Assembly: GCA_902812445.1 (NCBI GenBank) | Contig: CADDZF010000007.1 | Location: forward strand, 1 to 47,244 | Direction of reading: 5' to 3' | DNA length: 47,244 bases | From: Methylococcaceae bacterium | GTDB taxonomy: Bacteria; Pseudomonadota; Gammaproteobacteria; Methylococcales; Methylococcaceae | Notes under the pieces: model-generated | What the model saw: only the letters and a program-made list of their open reading frames with translations | Told to the model about the DNA's origin: nothing | Databases searched by the model: none | Shown here: positions 1 to 8,768 of the stretch, in pieces | Numbering within the stretch: the first letter of the stretch is position 1 | Layout of the letters: every line of letters starts with the position of its first letter | Translations under genes and position numbers: made by a program

Positions 1-1
1 A

Positions 2-367
2 GGCAGGGAACTCATCGTCTTGCAGTTGCACCGGCGGGACGGCAGCGGCGAGCCGGTCAACAGCGGCTTGTGGATCGAAAAGGACGGCAGCGCGCGCTCC
101 CTTGGCCGCGATGAGCTGATCATCGCGGAAACCGGCGACTGGATTAGTCCGGTGGACGGCGCTCACTACCCGACCCGCTGCCGAATCCGTCTGCCGGGCG
201 AACGCATGGAGCTGAATATCGCTCCGCTGCTGGCTAATCAGGAGATCAATCAATCGCTGCGCGCCTGGTCGGGCGCCGTGGCGGTCGACGGCAGTCGGGA
301 CGGCATGGCCATGCACGGGAGCGGCTACGTCGAACTCAGTGGCTATGGACGGTCTAAGCGGAATTGA
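2..367 (+). CDS. AttH/CrtC-like lipocalin-fold protein, C-terminal part
   Basis: The reading frame is open from the left edge of the window, so the start lies outside and only about the last 121 residues are present. The visible part has the late-barrel pattern of the AttH/carotenoid 1,2-hydratase family: a GRELIVLQLHRRDG strand, 'SGLWIEKDG', 'YPTRCRIRLPG' and the terminal 'GSGYVELSGYG' signature. Members are usually exported proteins or lipoproteins, often encoded beside an FtsX-type ABC permease that would lie just left of this window; that context is inference. The substrate cannot be judged from this fragment. The ATG at position 20 is internal, not the real start. Confidence 0.75.
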   Translation, partial: GRELIVLQLHRRDGSGEPVNSGLWIEKDGSARSLGRDELIIAETGDWISPVDGAHYPTRCRIRLPGERMELNIAPLLANQEINQSLRAWSGAVAVDGSRDGMAMHGSGYVELSGYGRSKRN

Positions 368-388
368 TACTCTTCGGGAGCACCGGTC

Positions 389-1810
389 ATGTTTTTAGGA
401 AAGCCTACAGCGAGGGCGGAAGTCCTGATCATGCTAGCTTTGCTGTTGATGGCCTGCGAGAGGAGCGAAACGCCGGCACCTTCAAGCTATTCGCCGCCGG
501 GTCCCGTGCCAAAGGAAGCGCAGCGCCCGGGCGATCCGCAAAAAGGCTACGACGCCCTGGTCAACAAGGCGTATCTTACCTGCGGCGTGCCATATGCGGC
601 CTATAAAAAGAACGCGCCGCCGCCTGCAGTGTCCGAACGCTTGCCGGGACGCCGCGGCAGGAACGCCGAGCTGCCGTACAACCGCACCTTCTACGTCGCG
701 CCGGATGGCGTCGAGTTGGTGGTGGACAACTGTCTCAGCTGCCATGCCGGCACCATCAACGGCCAGCGGGTCGTGGGGCTGGGCAATGAATCGCTGGATT
801 TTACCGGCGATCTTTCGTTTCCCGTCGAGAGCGTAGGGGCGCTGGTGGAAAACGAGCAGGAGGCGGCGGCGTGGAAACGTTGGGCCGATATCATGCGCAC
901 CATCGCGCCCTATATGCAAACCGATACCGTGGGCGTGAATCCGGCGATCAATCTCACTTTCGCCCTCATTGCGCACCGCGATCCCGAAACGCTTGCCTGG
1001 TCGGAGCAGCCCTTGCTCGAGCCGCCGCCGGTGAAGCCGGCACCCGTGAGCGTGCCGCCGTGGTGGCGTCTGGCGAAGAAAAACGCGCTGTACTATAGCA
1101 CGGAAGGGCGCGGCGATCAGGCGCGCACCATGATGCTGGGGGCGATTCTCTGTGCCGACGATCTCGCCACGCTGAAGGCGATCGACGCCTACGCGCCGGA
1201 CATCCGCGCCTATTTCGCCTCCATCAAGCCGCCGGCTTATCCGTTTCCCGTCGACAAGGCTCTCGCCGAGCGGGGCCAGGCAGTGTTCGAGACCACCTGC
1301 TCCGTTTGCCACGGCACGTATGGCGATGCGTGGACCTATCCGAATCAGGTCGTCGGCCTCGCGGAGATCGGCACTGATCCCGTGTTGGCGACGGTTTCCA
1401 CCAACGGCCAGACCGACCGCTTCCAGCGCTGGTTCAACCAATCCTTCTTCGGTGAGCTGGCTCGCGCCGCGCCCGCGCCGGGCTACATCGCGCCGCCCCT
1501 GGACGGCGTCTGGGCCACGGCGCCTTTCCTGCACAACGGCTCGGTGCCCACGGTAGCGACTCTGCTCGACAGCAGCCAGCGGCCCCGCTACTGGACGCGC
1601 TCGTTCGATTCGAGCGATTACGACCCGGCCGCTCTGGGCTGGAACTACACCGCGCTGCCTCACGGCAAGGACGGCGAGACCGATGCGGGCAAGCGCAAGC
1701 TCATCTATGACACCTCTTTGCCCGGCTACTCCAACCAGGGGCATATCTTCGGCGATGGGTTGACGCATGACGAGCGCAAGGCGGTGCTGGAGTATCTAAA
1801 GACGCTCTGA
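389..1810 (+). CDS. Di-heme c-type cytochrome lipoprotein (CcP/MauG/RoxA-like superfamily)
   Basis: A 473-residue exported cytochrome. The N-terminus has basic residues, a hydrophobic stretch and a lipobox L20-M-A-C23, so it is probably anchored to a membrane as a lipoprotein. Two CXXCH heme c sites are visible: C115-L-S-C118-H119 and C304-S-V-C307-H308. The C-terminal third carries 'LDGVWATAPFLHNGSVPT', a motif typical of the di-heme peroxidase/MauG and rubber-oxygenase (RoxA) group. It is shorter than RoxA (over 600 residues), so rubber cleavage should not be assumed; a periplasmic redox role is the safe call. A GGGAG box 8 nt upstream of the ATG supports this start. It follows the AttH-like gene after about 20 nt and may be co-transcribed. 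A 428-residue antisense frame over it is a high-GC shadow. Confidence 0.8.
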   Translation: MFLGKPTARAEVLIMLALLLMACERSETPAPSSYSPPGPVPKEAQRPGDPQKGYDALVNKAYLTCGVPYAAYKKNAPPPAVSERLPGRRGRNAELPYNRTFYVAPDGVELVVDNCLSCHAGTINGQRVVGLGNESLDFTGDLSFPVESVGALVENEQEAAAWKRWADIMRTIAPYMQTDTVGVNPAINLTFALIAHRDPETLAWSEQPLLEPPPVKPAPVSVPPWWRLAKKNALYYSTEGRGDQARTMMLGAILCADDLATLKAIDAYAPDIRAYFASIKPPAYPFPVDKALAERGQAVFETTCSVCHGTYGDAWTYPNQVVGLAEIGTDPVLATVSTNGQTDRFQRWFNQSFFGELARAAPAPGYIAPPLDGVWATAPFLHNGSVPTVATLLDSSQRPRYWTRSFDSSDYDPAALGWNYTALPHGKDGETDAGKRKLIYDTSLPGYSNQGHIFGDGLTHDERKAVLEYLKTL

Positions 1811-1881
1811 TGAGACGGGCGTATAACTAAGGCCAGCACAAGCTGAAGGTAAGGGAGAGTTTCGTTGTTGCGTTCATAAAA

Positions 1882-2037
1882 TACCTTATTATTATTCCGG
1901 CCCGAAAATACCTTCCTGGTATTTCGGGCCATTGCCAAGGCCGATACACGCCCGGCCTTGGCTCACGCGGCTTGGCGCCGCGCTTTCGGCTCCCTGACCC
2001 TTTATTAACCCGGCCTATTTCAGGGCCGGATTAATAA
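1882..2037. repeat. 156-nt structured repeat, copy A (MITE/REP-like)
   Basis: Aligned by eye without gaps to 32795-32950, with about 12 substitutions in 156 positions. Near-perfect terminal inverted repeats are visible: TTATTATTCCGGCCC at 1889-1903 and GGGCCGGATTAATAA at 2023-2037, 14 of 15 positions complementary. Three stem-loops follow each other: 1899-1930 (13-14 bp, one bulge), 1934-1962 (10 bp) and 2004-2035 (about 13 bp). A weaker fourth stem near 1966-1981 exists only in this copy. The element begins 72 nt after the cytochrome stop and ends 73 nt before the stop of the convergent cusA-like gene. I see no target duplication and no reading frame in it. It could be a miniature transposable element, a bidirectional terminator or processing signal, or both. 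Confidence 0.9.
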
Positions 2038-2109
2038 GCGTTATGGTTGAAGATAAGTTTCGACTTTGGATCGCTATGAGTCAGTTGTTGTCTGCGCGGC
2101 TGACACCTC

Positions 2110-5100
2110 CTATTTTCCGTCATCATGATGGACAAAATCGCGGTGGTCACCGGCTCTCCGGTTTCCTCGTCTCACCGAATATTCTTTAATCAGCGCATAA
2201 AGCGCCGGAATCACGATCAGCGTCAGCAGCGTCGAGGACACCATGCCGCCCACCATCGGCGCGGCGATGCGGCGCATTACTTCCGAACCGGCGCCCGCGC
2301 CCCACATGATCGGCAACAGGCCCGCCATGATCGCTACGACGGTCATCATCTTGGGTCGGACCCGCTCCACCGCACCTTCCCTGATGGCGGCGTAAACGTC
2401 GGAAACGTTCAGCCGTTCGCCGGCGGCTTGTCGTTGCACTTTCCGCTTGTCGAGCGCCTGATCCAGGTAGATCAGCATGACCACACCGGTCTCCGCCGCA
2501 ACGCCCGCCAAAGCGATAAAGCCGATGGCGACCGCGACGCTGAAGTTGTAGCCCAGCCAGTACATCAGCCAGACGCCGCCCACCAGGGAGAACGGCAGCG
2601 ACAGCATGACGATGAGCGTCTCGCCGATGCGCCCGAAATTGAGATAGAGCAGCACTAAAATGATCAGCAGAGTCAGCGGCACCACGATCTGGAGCGTCGC
2701 CTGGGCTCTCTCCATGTACTCGAACTGGCCGCTCCAGGTAATGTAATAGCCTGGCGGAAATTTCACCCGCTCGCGCACCGCCGTCCGGGCGTCGGCCACG
2801 TAGCCGCCGATGTCGCGCCCGCGGATATCGATGAAGACATAGGCGGACAGCAGGGCATTCTCGGTGCGGATGGCGGGCGGGCCTTGGCTCAATTCTATCC
2901 GCGCAAGTTGCCCCAAGGGAATCATGGCGCCGGAAGGCAGCGGAACTAGCACCTGGCTGGCGATCGCTTGCGGCGATTCGCGCAGTGCGCGGGGATAGCG
3001 CACGCTCACGCCGTAGCGCTCGCGCCCTTCAACGGTCGTCGTGACGGTCTCTGCGCCGAGCGCGGAGGCGATCACGTCCTGCAGATCGCCCACGCTCAGG
3101 CCATAGCGGGCCAGCGCGGTGCGGTCGGGTTCGATGGTCAGGTAATAGCCGCCGGTGGTGCGCTCGGCATACGCGCTAGTGGTGCCCGGTACGGTTTCGA
3201 CGACCGCTGCGATCTCTGTCGCTAGCCGCTCGATTTCATCCAGATCCTTGCCGAACACCTTGATGCCGATCGGCGTTCGGATCCCGGTGGACAGCATATC
3301 GATGCGGTTCTTGATCGGCATGGTCCAGGCGATGCTGACCCCCGGCATCTGCGTCGCCCGGTCCATTTCGGCGATGAGCTTTTCGGTGGTCATGCCCGGA
3401 CGCCACTGCGCTTCCGGCTTCAGGTTGACGAGGGTTTCGAACATCTCCAGCGGCGCCGGGTCGGTGGCCGTGGCGGCGCGGCCCGCCTTGCCGAATACCG
3501 AGGCGACTTCCGGAAAACCCTTGAGGATGCGGTTGTGCGTCTGCATCAGCTCCGCCGCCTTGGTCACCGACATTCCCGGCAGGCTGATGGGCATAAACAG
3601 CAGCGTGCCTTCATTCAGCGTCGGCATGAATTCGCTGCCCAGCTTCGACATGGGATAGAGCGAAAGAGACAGGATCGCCGCGGCGACGAGGAGAGTCGTT
3701 ATTTTCCAGCGCAAGACCAGCCCGATGAGCGGCTGGTAAATGAAGACCAGCAGGCGGTTGACCGGGTTTTTGTACTCCGGCACGATGCGCCCGCGGATGA
3801 ACAGCCGCATGAGCACCGGCACCAGCGTCAGCGACAGCAGCGCCGATCCGGCCATGGCGAAGGTCTTGGTGTAGGCGAGCGGCTTGAACAAGCGGCCTTC
3901 CTGCTCTTCCAGCGCGAACACCGGCAGAAACGAGACGGTGATGATCAATAGGCTGAAGAACAGGGCGGGGCCGACTTCCCGCGCCGCCCGGATCAGAATG
4001 GCGAGCCGGTTGGCACCGGGCTCGGCCCGTTCCAGGTGCTTATGGGCGTTCTCGATCATCACGATGGCGGCGTCCACCATGGCGCCGATGGCGATGGCGA
4101 TACCCCCGAGGCTCATGATGTTGGAGTTGATCTGCAGCGCGTGCATGACGATGAAGGCGATCAGGACGCCGATCGGCAGCATGATGATGGCCACCAAGGC
4201 GCTGCGCACATGAAACAGAAAAACGATGCACACCAGCGCGACGATGAGAATTTCCTCGATCAGTCGGGTGCGGAGGTTAGCGATCGCGCGCAGGATCAGC
4301 TCCGAGCGGTCATAGACGGCTTCGACCGACACGCCCGGGGGCAGGCCGCTTGCGATTTCGCCCAGCTTGTTCTTGACGTTGCGGATCACCTCCAGCGCAT
4401 TCTCGCCGTAGCGGGCCAGGGCGATCCCCGAGACGACTTCTCCGTCGCCGTTCAGCTCGGTGAGCCCGCGCCGCTCGTCCGGCCCCAGTTCCACCCGGGC
4501 CACGTCGCGCAGCAGCACCGGTGTGCCGCTTACGGTTTTGACCACCAGCCGTTCCAGATCGTCGATGCCGCGCAGATAACCCCGGCCGCGCACCATGTAC
4601 TCGGTTTCCGCCATCTCGACCACGCGGCCGCCCACGTCGCGGTTGCTGGCGCGAATCACCTGGCTGATGGCGGCCAGGGAAATGCCATACGCCTGCAGCT
4701 TGCGTGGGTCGACGATGACCTGATACTGCTGCACGAAACCGCCGACGCTGGCGACTTCCGCCACGCCGTGCGCCTTGGTGAGCTGAAAGCGGATGAACCA
4801 GTCCTGCAGGCTGCGTAGCTCCGCCAGCGTATGCTGTGCGCCCAGCACGGCATACTGATACACCCAGCCTACGCCGGTGGCGTCCGGCCCGAGACCGGGC
4901 GTGACGCCCCGCGGCAGCCGGGTGGCGGCGAAATTCAGGTATTCCAGCACTCGCGAGCGCGCCCAGTAGACGTCGGTGGCGTCCTCGAAAATGACGTAGA
5001 CGAACGAGGCGCCGAAGAAGGAGAATCCCCGCACGACTTTGGAGCGGGGCACGCTCAGCATGGCGGTGGTGAGCGGGTAAGTGACCTGATCCTCGACCAC

Positions 5101-5277
5101 CTGCGGTGCTTGTCCCGGGTATTCGGTATAGATGATCACCTGGGCGTCGGACAGGTCGGGCAGGGCGTCGAGCGGCGTTTTCAGGACGGCGTAGACGCCG
5201 GCGGCCACGATGACGACCGTCGCCAGCAAAACCAAAAAAACGTTCCGCGCCGACCATTCGATAATGCGCGCCAGCAT
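2110..5277 (-). CDS. cusA: Heavy-metal efflux RND pump, CusA-type inner-membrane subunit
   Basis: A full-length 1055-residue HME-RND transporter, the proton-driven pump of a tripartite exporter for monovalent copper/silver. It starts with a transmembrane helix and the porter-domain pattern 'TPLDALPDLSDAQVIIYTEY', and has the proton-relay helix 'GAMVDAAIVMIENAHK'. The periplasmic cleft contains 'DPAPLEM' and 'NRIDMLSTG', the places of two methionines of the CusA copper-binding set, which favours Cu/Ag over the Zn/Co/Ni (CzcA) group. The third methionine was not confirmed. The start follows the cusB-like stop by one base, behind a strong GGAGGGAGG ribosome site. It is the last gene of the minus-strand operon, and repeat copy A lies beyond its stop. 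Confidence 0.9.
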   Translation of the reverse strand: MLARIIEWSARNVFLVLLATVVIVAAGVYAVLKTPLDALPDLSDAQVIIYTEYPGQAPQVVEDQVTYPLTTAMLSVPRSKVVRGFSFFGASFVYVIFEDATDVYWARSRVLEYLNFAATRLPRGVTPGLGPDATGVGWVYQYAVLGAQHTLAELRSLQDWFIRFQLTKAHGVAEVASVGGFVQQYQVIVDPRKLQAYGISLAAISQVIRASNRDVGGRVVEMAETEYMVRGRGYLRGIDDLERLVVKTVSGTPVLLRDVARVELGPDERRGLTELNGDGEVVSGIALARYGENALEVIRNVKNKLGEIASGLPPGVSVEAVYDRSELILRAIANLRTRLIEEILIVALVCIVFLFHVRSALVAIIMLPIGVLIAFIVMHALQINSNIMSLGGIAIAIGAMVDAAIVMIENAHKHLERAEPGANRLAILIRAAREVGPALFFSLLIITVSFLPVFALEEQEGRLFKPLAYTKTFAMAGSALLSLTLVPVLMRLFIRGRIVPEYKNPVNRLLVFIYQPLIGLVLRWKITTLLVAAAILSLSLYPMSKLGSEFMPTLNEGTLLFMPISLPGMSVTKAAELMQTHNRILKGFPEVASVFGKAGRAATATDPAPLEMFETLVNLKPEAQWRPGMTTEKLIAEMDRATQMPGVSIAWTMPIKNRIDMLSTGIRTPIGIKVFGKDLDEIERLATEIAAVVETVPGTTSAYAERTTGGYYLTIEPDRTALARYGLSVGDLQDVIASALGAETVTTTVEGRERYGVSVRYPRALRESPQAIASQVLVPLPSGAMIPLGQLARIELSQGPPAIRTENALLSAYVFIDIRGRDIGGYVADARTAVRERVKFPPGYYITWSGQFEYMERAQATLQIVVPLTLLIILVLLYLNFGRIGETLIVMLSLPFSLVGGVWLMYWLGYNFSVAVAIGFIALAGVAAETGVVMLIYLDQALDKRKVQRQAAGERLNVSDVYAAIREGAVERVRPKMMTVVAIMAGLLPIMWGAGAGSEVMRRIAAPMVGGMVSSTLLTLIVIPALYALIKEYSVRRGNRRAGDHRDFVHHDDGK

Positions 5278-5278
5278 G

Positions 5279-6724
5279 CTACCTCCCTCCGTGATTGGCA
5301 GGATGGGGCGGTGACGGTGTTCCGGCCGCGGGTTCCTCGCCTCGGCCGGACGCGGTAAAGCCGTCCAATGCCGCTTTCAGATTGCTCTCGGCATCGATCA
5401 GGAAGTTCGCGCTGATCACCACATTTTCGTCGGCGCTCAAGCCGTCCAGCACCTCCACGAAGTCATCGCCGCGCATGCCGAGCCGGACGGGCCGGGGTTC
5501 GAACCGGCCTTCGCCGCGATCGACCAGAACGTAGGTGCGCCTGCCGCTGTCCAGGATGGACGATTCGGGAACGGCGAGCGTCCGGCGCGCGCGTTCGGTC
5601 AGTTCGACGCGGGCATACATCATCGGTTTCAGCAGGCCTTGCGGATTGGCCAGCTCGATACGGACTTTGACGGTGCGGGTCTGCGGATCGAGCGTGGGAT
5701 AGATGAACGTCGCCTTGCCGTCGAAGGTCCGTCCGGGATAGGCATCGAGCGTCACGCGGACGCTTTGGCCTGCCTTCACCGAGCCGATGTCCTGTTCGAA
5801 TACGTCGGCGAGCACCCAGACCGTGGACAAATCGGCGATCCTGAACAGGACTTCCCCGGCCGTGGCGCGCATGCCGGCGATGGCGGTCTTTTCCATCACC
5901 ACGCCGGAGGCCGGCGAACGGACGACCAAGGTGCGCCGCACCGCGCCCTGTCGCTTCAGACGCTCGATCTCCGCTTGCGAAATACCGAGGTTCCGCAGGC
6001 GCTCGAGACTTCCCTGCGCCAAATCCTCCATCCCGGTTTGCGCCCATTGCTTGCCTCCTACAAGCGCGCTCGAGCTTTTCCTGGCGGCGAGATATTCGCG
6101 CTGCGCCGAAACCAGCTCCGGGCTGTACAGCTCGAACAACGGCTGTCCCCGCGACACCGTCTGGCCGGTCGCATTGACGTGGAGTCTTTCGATATAGCCG
6201 TCGAACTTGAGCGTCACCGTGTACAGCCGCCGCTCGTCGGCCTCCACGATGCCGACCGCGCGCACGCTGCGGGCGATGTCCCGCTCCGCCGCGGCCGCTG
6301 TCCTGACGCCGAGTTTCTGGATTCGCTCGGGACTGATCTTGAGCAGCTCGGCTTCGGCTGCCTCGTCCGCGTAGACGGGGAGGTAGTCCATGCCCATCGA
6401 ATCCTTCTTCGGAACCGGAGACGTGTCCGGCAGTCCCATCGGATTGCGGTAGTAAAGCACTTCCCGCGGCTTGTTCCCGGAATCATCATCTTTCGCAGCA
6501 TCGCCACTCTGCCCGGGCGCCGACTCGTAAACAGGCACATAGTCCATGCCCATTTCGTCCTTGGCGGGGACGGGCGAGGTCGCCGACGGATTCATCGGAT
6601 GACGGTAGAACAGCGGCTTTTCTTCGCGGGGCGCGACATCGGGCCGTTCCGAAGCGGCCCAATAGCCGGCCGCGGCGCCCAGGCCGGCTGCGATCAGCAT
6701 AGCTAGCGCGGTGACCTTGTTCAT
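5279..6724 (-). CDS. cusB: Periplasmic adaptor (membrane fusion) protein, CusB-type, with duplicated heavy-metal-binding domain
   Basis: A 481-residue adaptor linking the RND pump to the outer-membrane channel. Residues 5-23 form an N-terminal membrane anchor or signal. Two copies of the short heavy-metal-binding domain follow, at about residues 38-66 and 90-118, each reading YR(H/N)PM...TSPVP.KD.MGMDY.PVY. After that come the barrel-sandwich/lipoyl, hairpin and beta-barrel regions ('RSPASGVVMEK', 'ADVFEQDIGSVKAGQSVRVTLDAYPG'). Most homologues have one such metal domain or none, so the tandem copy is notable. Both copies lack the Cys seen in YxCPMHP versions and depend on Met/His. The start overlaps the cusC-like stop (ATGA) behind GGGAGG, so translation is probably coupled. 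Confidence 0.9.
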   Translation of the reverse strand: MNKVTALAMLIAAGLGAAAGYWAASERPDVAPREEKPLFYRHPMNPSATSPVPAKDEMGMDYVPVYESAPGQSGDAAKDDDSGNKPREVLYYRNPMGLPDTSPVPKKDSMGMDYLPVYADEAAEAELLKISPERIQKLGVRTAAAAERDIARSVRAVGIVEADERRLYTVTLKFDGYIERLHVNATGQTVSRGQPLFELYSPELVSAQREYLAARKSSSALVGGKQWAQTGMEDLAQGSLERLRNLGISQAEIERLKRQGAVRRTLVVRSPASGVVMEKTAIAGMRATAGEVLFRIADLSTVWVLADVFEQDIGSVKAGQSVRVTLDAYPGRTFDGKATFIYPTLDPQTRTVKVRIELANPQGLLKPMMYARVELTERARRTLAVPESSILDSGRRTYVLVDRGEGRFEPRPVRLGMRGDDFVEVLDGLSADENVVISANFLIDAESNLKAALDGFTASGRGEEPAAGTPSPPHPANHGGR

Positions 6725-8037
6725 GGCGCCTCCCGGCCGGCGGCGGCGGTCAGTCTGGCGAGTGCCTGATGAGCTTCCGCCAGCGCTTGCCAGTATTGCA
6801 TTTCATAGTCGAACAACGTGTTCTGGGCGCGGATCAGATTGAGAAAATCGACCTTGCTGACCTGGTAGGCGCCCAACATCGCTGAAACCGTCTGCTCGGC
6901 AGCCGGAATCGTATCGCTTTCGAACAGCCTGAGGCGCTCCCTAGCGCCCAGATAAGCGGCCAGCGCGGCATTGATGTCGGCCTGGATTTTGCGGACGGCG
7001 TCGTCCAGGGCGTATTTTTCCCGCAACAGCTCGCTGTTGCGCTGATCGAGGGCTTTCGCCTGTTTGCGGCCGGCGTAGAGCGGGAGGTTCAGACTCAGCC
7101 TGAAGCTGGCGAAATCGCTGCGGCTCAGACCGTTCGGCGCGCTCTGGCGGACGGCATAGCCCGCGCCCAGCTCGAAATCCGGGTAGTAGTCCTTCTCCGC
7201 CAGGTGTAACCGGCTGTGCGCGGCATCGATGGCTTTGCGCCGTTGCGCGAGCAGCGGACGCGTTCGTTCGGCGGACTGCTGCAGATCGGCTTCCGGGCGA
7301 ACGTCGGGAAGCTCGGTTTCAACCTGATCCGGCAGGTTGATCAGACTGCCTGCAGGGCGGTTGAGCAAGGCATTCAGGCGGGCGATCTCGGTATGGTGCA
7401 GGGTCAGGTGCGCCACTCTTTGCTGCGACAGCCGAGTCAATTCGAGCTTCGCCAGGAGAACGTCCTGCTGCAGACCTTCTCCCACCTCGTACTTGGTCCG
7501 GGCGATCTCGGTCAATTGTTTGAGGAGTTGTTCGGTGTCAAAAATGATCCGCAGCGAACGCTCTAGAGAGAACAGCTGCCACCAGCGGATTTTCACGTCA
7601 CGGGCGAGGCGCAGACGCGCTTCTTCCACCGTGTGCGCCGCCGCCTCGGCGTCGAGTTCCGCGGCCTTTTCCCTGAGCGCCAGTTTCCCGGGAAAAGGAA
7701 TTTTTTGGCTGACGCCCACCTCCAGCATCGTCATTTCGTCTTGGCGAAGATCGAAGCTGTCGGACGGCAGATTAAGGGCGTTGAAGCTGAGCATGGGATC
7801 GGGCAGGGCGCCTTCCTGCGCGGGAATCGCCGCCATGGCCGCCGCGCGCGCGCCGATTTCAGCGAGGCTAGGGTTGCCCTCCAGCGCCTGGGCGACGGCT
7901 CGATCGACCGTCATGATTTCCACAGCCGAAGGGTCTTGCTCTGCCGCTTCAAGTTGCAGCGGATAAATGCCGCTTATGAAAAGGACGAGTAAGGAAACGG
8001 AGCAATCCGCCGGCAGCAACCGGCTTGCAAAAGACAT
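6721..8037 (-). CDS. cusC: Outer-membrane efflux channel, CusC/TolC family
   Basis: A 438-residue outer-membrane efflux protein with an N-terminal signal peptide and two repeated OEP domains rich in heptad-like Ala/Leu/Glu helices, as in TolC. The ending 'FLNLIRAQNTLFDYEMQYWQALAEAHQALARL' region is typical of CusC/CzcC channels. I see no lipobox, unlike E. coli CusC. It would complete the tripartite exporter with the two following genes. An AGGAG box 7 nt upstream supports the ATG at 8037. The stop overlaps the start of the cusB-like gene by 4 nt. The preceding small gene stops 57 nt upstream on the same strand, so one transcript is likely. Confidence 0.88.
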   Translation of the reverse strand: MSFASRLLPADCSVSLLVLFISGIYPLQLEAAEQDPSAVEIMTVDRAVAQALEGNPSLAEIGARAAAMAAIPAQEGALPDPMLSFNALNLPSDSFDLRQDEMTMLEVGVSQKIPFPGKLALREKAAELDAEAAAHTVEEARLRLARDVKIRWWQLFSLERSLRIIFDTEQLLKQLTEIARTKYEVGEGLQQDVLLAKLELTRLSQQRVAHLTLHHTEIARLNALLNRPAGSLINLPDQVETELPDVRPEADLQQSAERTRPLLAQRRKAIDAAHSRLHLAEKDYYPDFELGAGYAVRQSAPNGLSRSDFASFRLSLNLPLYAGRKQAKALDQRNSELLREKYALDDAVRKIQADINAALAAYLGARERLRLFESDTIPAAEQTVSAMLGAYQVSKVDFLNLIRAQNTLFDYEMQYWQALAEAHQALARLTAAAGREAP

Positions 8038-8094
8038 GGCGCCTCTCCTGTCAGGAAACTGTTCAAAAACAAAACGCTTTCTGACGAAGAAGGG

Positions 8095-8523
8095 CTAATT
8101 CAAAAGGCTGCAGAACTGATAGATGAGAGGAACCGTCCGCTTGCTAAGGCGGAAGTCGGCCCGTTGGGAATTAAGGCGTGCGCGGGACGAGTCGGCAGTG
8201 AAAAGTACGCTGAAGAGGACCAGAGCGATCCAGAACACCGGCATCCACGAGCTGGATTTTTCGATGACGATGCCGTCATCGCTCCCGGCTAGCGCGGTGA
8301 AGCAAGGCTGCGAGGCGCAATCCTTAGGCGCTGGCGGATGATGATCGTCCGGACGATGTCCCGGCGCGGACGGCGCCGAACAATCCTGCATCACCACTTG
8401 GTCGACCTGTGCCGGCATGATGCAGCTCGTATAGAACACCGACGACAGCCAAGCGGCGATGAGAAACCCTGCCAGGGCGCGTATCCAGCATCGGTTGCGT
8501 CTGTATCGGAGCAGGCTCGGCAC
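8095..8523 (-). CDS. Small Cys/His-rich membrane protein at the head of the cus operon
   Basis: A 142-residue protein I cannot assign to a named family. It has an N-terminal signal or transmembrane segment (about residues 15-31) preceded by Arg residues, then an extracytoplasmic loop with several Cys (34, 48, 69, 74) and a 'DDHHPP' stretch, then a second hydrophobic segment near residues 94-109. The potential metal ligands and its position as first gene before cusCBA suggest a copper or silver chaperone or sensor role; that is inference from context only. The start is GTG with no clear ribosome site, and I see no better start downstream. A sigma70-like promoter lies about 40 nt upstream. Confidence 0.6.
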   Translation of the reverse strand: MPSLLRYRRNRCWIRALAGFLIAAWLSSVFYTSCIMPAQVDQVVMQDCSAPSAPGHRPDDHHPPAPKDCASQPCFTALAGSDDGIVIEKSSSWMPVFWIALVLFSVLFTADSSRARLNSQRADFRLSKRTVPLIYQFCSLLN

Positions 8524-8560
8524 GGTTTCAGGTAAAGGCGGCTTGTTAGCGTATCCCGCG

Positions 8561-8590
8561 AATTTAGCAATCCGGAGCCATGCTTGTCAA
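8561..8590 (-). promoter_or_regulatory. Sigma70-type promoter for the cus operon
   Basis: Read on the minus strand there is a perfect -35 box TTGACA (8585-8590), an 18-bp spacer and a -10 box TAAATT (8561-8566, 4 of 6 consensus). Transcription would begin near 8554, about 30 nt before the GTG of the first operon gene. The spacer is within the ordinary range and shows no CueR-type dyad, so a MerR-family activator is not indicated by sequence. Confidence 0.5.
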
Positions 8591-8768
8591 TCGGCTGCGC
8601 GTTACGGGTTGCGTTCTCGCGAGCCGGTGCTGAAGTTCACTGACCCGGCCAGTCTCATCGGTCTTCGCCGAGCTCCATCGCTTGACGGCCTGTTACCCCC
8701 GGCGCATGATCGGTCGCAGTGGACGCTTAGGTCCAGTTGCTTTGTTGCCCATCCTGACGAGGCTGGCC

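Noticed and set aside
482-1768. 428-residue minus-strand frame opposite the cytochrome gene
   Set aside because: Arg-rich shadow of a high-GC gene; no motifs, while the plus strand has a lipobox and two heme sites.
4310-5257. 315-residue alternative frame inside the cusA-like gene
   Set aside because: Same-strand frame-shifted shadow with Arg/Gly/Pro bias; the real frame shows full RND homology.
5500-5520. GGTTCGAA stretch resembling a tRNA T-loop
   Set aside because: It lies in the coding frame of the cusB-like gene and no cloverleaf can be built around it.
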